64,000 nt of DNA from NCBI GenBank assembly GCA_018398585.1, contig JAGTTD010000016.1, forward strand, positions 24,847,212 through 24,911,211. The letters are read 5' to 3'. Source of the stretch: Simmondsia chinensis (Eukaryota; Streptophyta; Magnoliopsida; Caryophyllales; Simmondsiaceae). The position numbers were made by a program, and so were the translations under genes. Under the pieces are notes generated by a model, which did no database searches, had not been told where the DNA came from, and was given only the letters and a program-made list of their open reading frames with translations. Positions 56,201 through 64,000 of the stretch are shown here, in pieces. Position 1 is the first letter of the stretch; each line of letters begins with the position of its first letter.

Positions 56201-57489
56201 AAAGTAGAGGGAAAATGATGCCCTCAATTGCCATGGAAATTTTGGAAAACAGGGGAAGGGTGTCCCTTAAGTTTTAGTATCGAAGGAAGAAAACTACAAA
56301 ACTCTGTTTTCCTAGAAAATTTTAGGAAATATGTCTTCTCAACTGCATTTTCTATGAAAACACGAGGTTTGGATAATTTTCTTGGGAGGATTGGAAAAAT
56401 TTGTGAAACGGACAATGCCCTTATGGTTTCTAAGTAGTACGTACGTGCTATTTCTACTCACTATTGTAACTTGATAAAAAAAATCTGAGAGCATTTTTAT
56501 GACAGAAAATGTAGGGGAAAGAACTTATGTTGAAAGCAGAGTTGTATCCACCATAATCTTTGAAAATTATGGTTGTGTTTTGACTTAGAAAAGTTGAAAG
56601 AAAGAAAATAGAAAAGAAAGAAGTAAAAGGGAAAGAAACGATTAGAACTAGATTTCTTTCTCCTGTTTTGGAAGTTGACGGAAAATAACAGGAAATTAAA
56701 GTATAACATAGCAATGAGATGATAAAGAGACAAGTAAAAGAGACGGGAGCGTCAAGGGCTTCAATAAGGGAAAAGGTAGAACTCGCAATTGGACTTCAAA
56801 CTTTTTTCCACAATGAATTCTTACCGTCCTCTTGCTTTTAATAGAAAATTGCGTTCCTTGTATCACTTGATAGGTGTTCCAGCTTCCGTTTCCTACTTTC
56901 TTGCCTTCTTATTTTCATTTATATTGGGTCCATGGACTCAAATGAAGTCCATTATGCAACATAATGATGGTTTTGTCACGAATTTTGCTATTATGTGATT
57001 GACCATTAATCTAATGCTGTTCAGAATACATATAAATTGTAATTTTGTTATTAAAATATGTCTCTGGTAGGAGATTGGCCCTTGGTTGTTTCTCTTTTTC
57101 GATCCCTGTAACTTATGTGTGCTGTTTTGTGTTGACTGCTCTTGCAAGGAGCTTTTTGTTTGACAATTCTGTTTTCTGACAGTAATGACAAGGGTGACAC
57201 CGTCAACGCCTCCTACTACCACACCGTGAACCCTCTAACGAACACCGCTGTGGGAGCTGAGGTGACCCATAGCTTCTCCACCAACGAGAACACCATTACC
57301 CTTGGAACCCAGCATGCGCTTGATCCCTTGACCACCCTAAAAGCTCGTGTCAACAACTATGGCAAGGCCAGTACCCTTCTTCAACACGAATGGCGCCCAA
57401 AGTCACTCTTCACCGTTTCTGCTGAGGTTGACACCCGTGCCATTGAGAAGACCGCTAAGGTCGGGTTGGCGCTCGCCCTCAAGCCGTGA
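47293..57489 (+). CDS. VDAC: Voltage-dependent anion channel (mitochondrial porin), complete gene
   Basis: Six exons (47293-47341, 47485-47552, 50989-51099, 55690-55776, 55873-56081, 57183-57489) join to 276 aa plus stop, the usual length of plant VDACs. All introns are GT-AG. VDAC forms a beta-barrel in the outer mitochondrial membrane and passes ATP, ADP and other metabolites. The protein opens [20 protein letters not shown], the conserved N-terminal helix region. Later recognisable family segments are [18 protein letters not shown] (exon 4), [17 protein letters not shown] (exon 5) and [10 protein letters not shown] and [16 protein letters not shown] (exon 6). No stop or frameshift is present. 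Introns 2 (3.4 kb) and 3 (4.6 kb) are swollen by repeats. The plant paralog number cannot be assigned by eye. Confidence 0.96.
47697..47876 (+). pseudogene. rpoC1: Plastid rpoC1 fragment (NUPT) in VDAC intron 2
   Basis: One frame from about 47707 to 47872 reads as part of the plastid RNA polymerase beta' subunit, including [29 protein letters not shown] and [16 protein letters not shown]. About 170 bp are continuous apart from a TAG at a Leu position (near 47767). Outside it the match stops abruptly. This is nuclear DNA copied from the plastid, within a host intron. It has no start codon and is non-functional. Confidence 0.85.
47900..49089. other. VDAC intron 2 sequence of unknown origin
   Basis: AT-rich, GA-rich on the plus strand, with short open frames at 48085-48300 (plus) and 48384-48821 (minus) that resemble nothing I recognise. 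It could be the older part of the LINE whose RT fragment follows, but no motif proves this. Confidence 0.3.
49090..49480 (+). pseudogene. LINE reverse transcriptase fragment in VDAC intron 2
   Basis: In broken frames this reads ALEKA near 49140, then [14 protein letters not shown] and [20 protein letters not shown] (49225-49370), and [13 protein letters not shown] (49395-49435). These correspond to the LEKAYDR, IKDMYEGATTxVRT, LHQGSxLSPYLFxLVMDEL and DDIVLIDE blocks of the plant LINE group with EN-RT but a different lineage from 37717-43670. The catalytic ADD is lost. Decayed downstream LINE sequence may continue to about 50200. Confidence 0.75.
49590..49870 (+). repeat. Minisatellite-bearing repeat fragment in VDAC intron 2
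   Basis: The edge GAATAATTAAAGGATTCAAAG (near 49550) and the units TTGGATCATTTCAGG and TAGGCCATTTTGAACTT match the family at 30950-31750. It follows directly on the LINE fragment. 50200-50988 has no recognised feature. Confidence 0.5.
51614..51793. repeat. 65-bp tandem repeat, 2.8 copies, VDAC intron 3
   Basis: ATATCTAAATAATAAATTCA starts at 51616, 51681 and 51746, an exact 65-bp period. The units are nearly identical up to TTTTCATGTGAT, where the third copy ends. The near-identity implies a recent expansion. Confidence 0.93.
52545..52830. mobile_element. MITE relic, GTTATTTACTCCRTTG family copy 3, VDAC intron 3
   Basis: Word order (TTTGTTCAAATTAGTC, TTTGTAAATTTATCC, then ACCAAATTTTGTCATGAAAT, TTTAAACAAAAACAATGATG) matches 19938-20323. 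Both ends are eroded. A half-element of the 8336-9229 family (GTCCACGTACTTTGACC, CAATTTGGTCC) follows at 52840-52960. Confidence 0.45.
53336..54482. mobile_element. Foldback element with tandem-repeat arms, VDAC intron 3
   Basis: The left arm (GCTAAATTATGGAAAGACCC, then TTAAACACAACACACCCCC) is inverted on the right (GGTGTGTTGTGTTTAATT, then GTCTTTTCATAATTTGGC). Each arm of about 300-350 bp consists of repeats of the unit AACACACCCCCTAAACTTT, and the middle is AT-rich. ATTTTATT occurs next to both ends and may be the target duplication, although the AT-rich context makes this weak. Confidence 0.75.
54700..55335. repeat. GATTCTA-rich repeat, VDAC intron 3
   Basis: AGATTCTTACGATTCTATGA near 54735 and its approximate inverse (CTTACAATTTTTGAGTTGATC, TAAGTAGAATCCTGATTC) near 55250-55325 suggest inverted ends. 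The termini and target duplication are unclear, so the class is not assigned. Confidence 0.4.
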
Positions 57490-60400
57490 AAAAACTCTGT
57501 ATCTTCTCGCGTCAAGTATGTGTTCTTGGCTTCTGTTGCTTAACATTGTTTTCATTTTGTAAAAAATAATTCCAAAATTGGTGACCTTGTGCTGTTACAC
57601 TTGCTAGTTCTCGATTTCGTTATTTTGGAAACCACCCTATGTTGAATGAAGGGTGAAAAAAAAACTACTCGAGTACTTGGAAGTTTGAGAGTTCTTGCAT
57701 AGTTGAAGTTTTAGTTCAAGATGTATTACCTTTGTTTCCAACACATTTTTGCCCTTGGTTTTTTGAGCTGGTTTCTTTAATCAAGAGGTTTCGAATTTGA
57801 AACTCAACTGCCGTATGCTTTAGATTCATATAATTCGAGCACAAGGTATGGGTTGAATATGTGTATTATTTAGGTATCAAGCTTGTTAGGTACTTGCATA
57901 GGCTTATTAGCTTTTGCGAGAGTTGATTCCTTGACGTTTGCTGTTGGTGGATTTTGATTGAGATTCGGTTGCATGTATACGTGCAAATGTATATCTTCTG
58001 TTTGTGCGAAGAGGGTTTAAATTAAATCGAGACATAAATTAATGGAGGTTTACTGATTTGGTGCAAAATCAAGACGTAGAACAAGATAGTTGTGTTGGGA
58101 GAGGCAAGTGGGTGCTTGATTGTGGAATGATTCGGTGAAAAGGGTTAGGGAGTTCGGAATAGAGCCATGATAACTTCGAGTGCTAAAGAGAGTCGAGACT
58201 TATCACTTGTTCGATTGTTAAGAAGTAAATGTGGAAAGTAGAATTCATGGAAAGTGGGTGTTTGCCTTCTTGTTTGATTACTAGAAAATTGGTTGGGAAC
58301 TTGAATTTTCTTAGCAGTTTTCAATTCCTTGAAAAAGGAAGTTCAATTTTTCCACCTTAGTAATCAAACACTTTGTATCTAGTTTTTGGGAAGGCGTATA
58401 TAATTGTATACTTGTGGTAACCAAACAAGGCCTTTAAACTTTCACCTTGCGATTTCTGTAAAAAGGGAAAAAATCCACCAAAAAACAAAAAAATCAGCTC
58501 ACTGAATTTTTACGTGGAAATCCTTTGTTAATTAGAGAGAAAAATCATGGACACAAATGAGTGCCTTAGGATTAAAATCTTTAATTGACATTCGGTCTCA
58601 ACTTTGTTCCAATGGTTGGGGTGACAGTTGGCCAGCCTTAAGACGCAGATTTGAATTGGCATTCCCTCCATGTCCAAGGCACTACCCGAGTACAAGAAAG
58701 AAGAAGAGGGGGGGGGGGGGGGGGGGGCTCTAATTGAAACCCTAAATGGTATCTCACATCTCTCGCCCAATTGTGACTGTTTCATCATAGGTTACTAACT
58801 CTCTTCAATATAGTTATTATACTGTGAGCAAATAACCCTTACATAATGTAGCTATTGTATGGCAATGTGTGAACCCTTCTCACAATTTAGCTTTGCATTG
58901 TAAGCTGCCAACCTTTCTATAACGCAGCTTTGGATAGAGGAATTACAAAAACTCTCTTAATTCTCAATCAAGGCATTCGAGCATGACTCCCTTCATGCTC
59001 GTATAACCCACCCAACATCAAACATAAAAAACGACTGAAACAGAATACTTTTACAATTATTTTTCTTCCTATCTCTCCCTACCCGGTTGCCTATCGGGTA
59101 TCCCTTGCGAAATTCACGCATGCACTACATTTTTACTCTTCTCTACACTCTCTCATCTTTCTCAACTCACCCTATACATAGCAGAACAAATACAAGACAA
59201 AAATAGGACACAAGCCCATACTTGGGGGCATGCAATACCTCCACACCTAAGCGATACCCTACTACAGAACTTGTACTAGCGAAATTCTCTTTTTTTTCAT
59301 TTTTCTTTTTCTTTCTCTTTTTTTCTCATTATATATATATATATAGGTCAGATTCTCATTTTCATATCATCCATAATTTTAAGATAAAAAAAATATATCT
59401 AACAGATAACACTTGAATCTATGGTTACAACATCTATTTCACAAATAATCATGGCATCATATAATTTGAAGAGAGACAAATCGATTTCCTCTAGTGAAGA
59501 GAGGAAATGACTTTCTTTCACACCACCCGACCAAGTTCCAACCTCATCCATCCGAGCATAATATCAAATGTTAGAGATTTAAAGTTATGCCAAGAATTTA
59601 TTTTTCAAACTAGGAAAAAAAAAATAAAAAATTGTATTATTTAAAAATAAGTTGAGCATGGAGCCAAAGAGAGAGCTACTACTATCAGAAATGGATATAT
59701 GACTGCTAAGAAAAATTAATTATTTTAAGTTTTGTTTGGCAAGAGGGAAAATTAGATTCTAAAGGCTTGCATGTTGGGATAGAAAACTTTTAAAGGAAAA
59801 GGATTTCTTCTCTTTTGGCGGAAAAGGATTTCCCTTGTAAAATTGGAGGGGGGAGGGAGGAATCATTGTGAGTGATCCGAAAGGTTTTTGAGCGAAATGA
59901 ATCGTGTGCGATCTTAGACCATTAAAAGTCATAACATTGAACAAATATTGCACCTGAAAATAATAAGTAAGGTGTGGTATGAGGCCAAATTATGTTCAAT
60001 ATGATTTTTGATCCTGACTGATATTGTTCTAAAGGTATTTATTACTTCACAGTTGAACCGAGCTAATCGAAGATTAGTAAGAATTTAAATCAAAAATCAA
60101 GGACTACCAAACAAAAAGCAATTCGGTCAACTCATAAACTAAAAGTGAAGTTCAATTCGGGTTTATGGTTTAGACTGATAATTGAAGCATTCGTCCCCTG
60201 TGCTAATATTTTTGGTCATCTTAGAAGTCAGCATCTTGAACTAGTAAAAGTGCTCATAGATCCAAGTCCAAACCAAACTACTCGGATAATGCTATTTCAA
60301 TCTGGTATTGGACCAAATTTAATCAATTTGTCCTTTTTACCTTGAGCCTATAATTTTATGATGTTTAACATGTTCCTTGCTCTAAAGTTGGATTGAATCA

Positions 60401-60589
60401 AATGTAAAATCTATTAAAGTTAATAAATTACTAAATACCTCTTACCTTAAAGACTATAACTGAAACATAAAGGTTTTCTTCAATCCAAATACAGGAAAAC
60501 TATTTCTAAAGTATGATTAACAATGATTAACGGAAAATGTTTTCTTTAAAACAAAGAAGGAAACATCTTACCATACAATTATGCTTTCT
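57490..60589. other. Intergenic spacer between convergent VDAC and HIR
   Basis: It holds the VDAC 3' UTR, a G-run at about 58710-58727, a TA tract at 59329-59345 and otherwise AT-rich sequence. No open frame resembles a protein. Near 58600-58660 there is a weak pol III-like pattern which I do not call. Confidence 0.5.
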
Positions 60590-60605
60590 TTCAAAATACC
60601 AAGTA

Positions 60606-60708
60606 GCCTCTCCTTAGGATAACATCCTGAAGGAGTAAGGTTGCACATATCTCCCCCCAAGATCTTGCTTAGACGGTAGCCCTTATGGCACTGGGATGGT
60701 GGTAGTTG
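60606..60708 (-). mobile_element. Short SINE with 16-bp TSD
   Basis: TTCAAAATACCAAGTA occurs exactly at 60590-60605 and 60709-60724. The 103-bp insert on the minus strand reads GAACAAC-like start, CATCCCAGTGCCATAAGGGC, AGCAAGATCTTGGGGGGAG and GCAACCTTACTCCTTCAGG, the same family as 26396-26501. 60725-61401 has no recognised feature besides a GACCC-rich patch at 60970-61080. Confidence 0.85.
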
Positions 60709-61401
60709 TTCAAAATACCAAGTAAGGCTTCATCTAGTGGCGATGATCACATTCGGGATTGAATCCCGCTAGTAGCAAAAATACCACACCCCCTCCGTTT
60801 TACCAACCTAAAAAATGTTCTCCTTTAAAATTATTTATTGGAAAATCTTCTTCAAAGAAAAATATTTTCCGAGGCAAGAAGATTTCCCTTTAACCAAATG
60901 GAGCCTTAACGAAGAAGACTCAACTTGGCAATTTTCAACCCATCAGGAAAGCTAGATGCCGGGAACTGGGTTAGTGTTAAAGGATATGATGACCCAGTGA
61001 CTTCAACTTGAAATAGCCTAAACTTGAAGTAACCCGAACCCAAAGCGACCCAACCCTGATGTGATCTGACAGACCCGATTACCAAGTCTTTACAAAAACT
61101 TCACTTTCATTGAGATTTACATACCAAAAACATAAACAGAAGATTTTACAGCAGTACAAATTACACCCCAACAAATTAAGTTACTCCACAAGTACATAGA
61201 ACAAGAAAACAACCACACTCACAATTAAAGGCCTCTTCGATATCATTTTCTATTTACAATTTTCGATGAAAAACAAGAAAAAACTTACTCAAATCTCAGG
61301 TTTTAATTTCCTGAAAACCAGAAATTACAAACAGAAAACAACACAAAACAGGCCCAAAGATAAAGAGTTCATTCTACACATACATACATACCTGGGTGAG
61401 G

Positions 61402-63598
61402 CTATTGAGATGATTGACCTTGAAGGAGCCCATCTCGAATCTGAGTCGCAATGTCGCGAACCGCGCCAGGACCATGAGGGATAAACACAGCGGATGATTT
61501 GGAAGCGGCCCCGATTTCTTTCATGGTGTCAAAGTACTGAGTGACAAGCACCATGTCCATGACATCCTTGGCAGTGGTCCCGGGAACGTTGACAGAGAAC
61601 CCGAGGACGCTGTCTCTAAGGCCATCGACAATGGCCTGGCGCTGCCTGGCAATACCAAGTCCTGCAAGGTACTTGGATTCTGCTTCTCCTTCTGCTCTCT
61701 TTATTTGAATGATTTTCTCTGCTTCTGCTTTCTCATTGGCTGCTACCCTCAATCTTGCAGCTGAGGAGAGTTTTATGTTGGTTAGTTTAAACTGGCCTTG
61801 TTTTATGTTACAGATTTTGAGCTAGTTGTTAGGCAAAATTGTACTTTTTCAAAGTACTTTATAACCCTGTTAGTAAAATACAGTATGAGACTTAAAAGGT
61901 ATCTACTATGTAAGTAAATTATTTGGCTTTATGCATTAAAATTTTGTTGACTTATAAATGCCAATGAGAGTGTTAGTCACAATAGCTGTACGAAAAGCTT
62001 AAAATTAGTAAATAATAGGTATAATTGATAATCTAAGAGTTAGAGTGACAAATTTAGCAAAATATAGAAATATGGATATTTAATTTAAGTGTAGGTACTA
62101 TTATTTTTAGTTATCACTTACTTTCTAAATGAAAAAATATGAGTATGTATTGTGCAGATGACATCAAGAAAACGCGTATTTCACTGTATTATTGGTAATG
62201 ATACATGAACACCCTTTTTAGATGCGAAAATATTAATCATGTTCAATACACGTTTTATATGTGTTTTTTTTACTAACAAAGCTTTATAATACATACAAAT
62301 TGCATTCTAAAAAGAAATACTAATTGTGTTTTGTTTTGTTTACTCAAATAGATTAATATATGTAATTTATACGTTGGAAAGAATCTAACGGTCATGAGAA
62401 TTATGTATGGCTGTTCATTCTATTTTTTTATTTTTTTTATTTTTGCAAACCTACAAAAACAATCTATATTCCAAAAAGTCAACATGATCCGCATGACCCA
62501 TTATATAACATTTGCCACCCCGCTTCCATGACAAGTAACTGCAACTTTTCCGTGGCAACAAACCACGATTTGATTCCAGGATTCTTTGTACCATGTCTGT
62601 GCCAAATAAAAAGACTATCCCACTCATTTTATGGCCATTCGAAATAGTTGACATCTTTCTATTAGTTTAGATATAGATCATTGTTAACGTCAATTTGACA
62701 CATTCGATTCTTTTTTATGTCAGAAATGTTGAATAAACGTCGTTTGTCCAACAAAAATTCTGTTACTTTTCAATCCAATCAATTGTGGAGAGTTCATTAA
62801 ATTTCTAAAAACCGAAACTAGTTGGTTGAAGTAATCATTCAGTTAGAAAATAATTCTATAATATTTGAATAATCTAATTCAGTTTTTCATATTTACAAGT
62901 AAACACACAGTTAGAAAGAATGTTCGGGTATAAGTTAAGGAAATTTGTGCAAGACGACATCTAAGAGGGCAAGAGATGATGCAAGTCACGTAACGGTGGC
63001 GGCTAAAGGCATCGCTGAAGCGTGATAATGGGTTGCAATGATTGCATTACGTCTTAGACACCTTCGATAGTTTAACAAATAAATACCTTTATGATTATAT
63101 TTTAGCAAATAGAATATAATATATAGCATCCAAGAGACCATTGCAAAAGTTTTATCATGTAATAATTAGCTCAAAATTCGGTACATAACAGCTTTTATTT
63201 GATTAGATAACACTAGGCAATGTAATCGTATAACTTTAGAATGTACACAGAACAAGTTAATGGATGTCTCACCAGCATTGATTTCGTTCATGGCACGTTT
63301 GACATGTTCATCTGGCTCGATGTCAACGATGAGCGTCTCAACAATTTCATACCCATAGTGAGACATTGCCTGCAAAGATTTTTTTTTTTTTTTTTTATTA
63401 TTTTGATTAGAAGTCATGTCCTAGAAAGGATTTATTGTTGTTATAGAAGACCAGAAAATTGAAAATGGAACAAAAAAAAAAAAAAAAAAAAAAAAAACTA
63501 ACCAACCTTTTCAAGTTCATCGGCCACGGCTTTGGCTATCTCACCCTTCTGCTCAAATACATCATCTAAGTTCAGCTTTGGAACACTTGCTCTTATCA
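61402..63598 (-). CDS. HIR: Hypersensitive-induced reaction protein (HIR), 3' part only
   Basis: Three minus-strand exons are visible: 63598-63507, 63369-63273 and 61760-61402 (stop TAG at 61404-61402). They join in frame with GT-AG introns and give 181 aa, the C-terminal part of a family protein of about 285 aa. HIR proteins are SPFH/band-7 (prohibitin/stomatin-like) proteins at the plasma membrane, linked to hypersensitive cell death and immunity in plants. The visible part holds the end of the SPFH domain ([18 protein letters not shown]), the coiled-coil stretch [21 protein letters not shown] and the conserved tail [20 protein letters not shown]. The start-coding exons, which would carry the N-terminal myristoylation signal, lie beyond the right edge. 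Which paralog this is cannot be told. Confidence 0.93.
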
Positions 63599-64000
63599 CT
63601 GTAAACCAGAAGAAATTAACATTTTTTTTTTGTTAAACATTTGCAGCTAGGGATCACAATTAGAAATAATAATTCAATTCAATAAAAGAAAAAAAATTTC
63701 AGTCTGACCCGAGTTGGGTCGGGTCTATATCTGATTGACCTTTAACCTGAACCACATCTGACCCGTATTTGACCCGAGTCTCATTAGTGCTGAACTGTTG
63801 AATTATTAAGTCCACCTTTATCTATTCTTTTTCTCAAAGTTTTACTTAAATTAGCCGCCGGTCACATACCTATGTGCTAGTAAAGTTGAATCTTGATCTC
63901 AAAAAATTCAAAAAGATGTCGAAAAATCGCCAGAACAAAGAGAGCACAAACGCTGCAGAGTTGCATCGGGTTTGATATGGGCTGGAAGAATGTCTGATGG
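63599..64000. other. HIR intron at window edge
   Basis: AT-rich, with a GACCCG-word patch at 63700-63780. It contains no exon of the missing HIR N-terminus, so that intron is at least 400 bp long. Confidence 0.6.

Noticed and set aside
58580..58740. Pol III-like SINE near a G-run
   Set aside because: A and B boxes are too weak and no target duplication is visible.
58440..59220. Possible Copia LTR remnant (TTTTACGTGGAAATCC wording)
   Set aside because: No second LTR, primer-binding site or coding remains support it.

Overview
This is a flowering-plant nuclear window. Three intron-containing host genes sit in a large excess of transposable-element sequence, and the base composition is AT-rich. 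Every host intron placed here is GT-AG. The proteins are plant-type (a 276-aa VDAC porin, a hypersensitive-induced-reaction protein, a mitochondrial GUF1/EF4), and the repeats are typical of angiosperms: Copia and Ty3/Gypsy chromovirus elements, plant L1-type LINEs with an RNase H domain, hAT, Tourist and MULE-like MITEs, and SINEs. I cannot name the species. There is no bacterial operon, phage or CRISPR array.

Layout. 1-10.6 kb: decayed LINE end, an old complete Copia element (1036-6914, 5-bp target duplication), then a pile of MITEs and a SINE. 10.6-29.2 kb: a complete GUF1 gene on the minus strand. Eleven exons join in frame to 671 codons. Its introns hold at least a dozen identifiable insertions, including a Ty3/Gypsy chromovirus derivative with gag, protease and chromodomain but no reverse transcriptase or integrase core (22242-25424), and a SINE fused to 5S rRNA sequence (19496-19735). 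29.2-47.2 kb: a gene-free block with a repeat family carrying internal minisatellites, a degraded LTR-like region, a 584-bp LINE-type insertion, a truncated Gypsy element, a nearly full-length LINE (37717-43670) and nested DNA transposons (45360-46804). 47.3-57.5 kb: a complete six-exon VDAC gene on the plus strand; its second intron contains a piece of plastid rpoC1. 57.5-64 kb: mostly featureless spacer, one antisense SINE, and the last three exons of a HIR gene on the minus strand that runs off the right edge.

Together: GUF1 (mitochondrial translation) and VDAC (outer-membrane channel) both serve mitochondria, but they are about 18 kb apart, on opposite strands and separated by transposons, so I infer no functional cluster. 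VDAC and HIR are convergent. I did not find an undescribed protein system. The least ordinary structures are the SINE-5S fusion, the RT-less chromovirus derivative, the TSD-bounded 584-bp retroposon with an ORF1-like reading frame, and the repeat family that carries minisatellite arrays. Exon joins were checked by reading frame and splice sites only; no alignment or database search was run.
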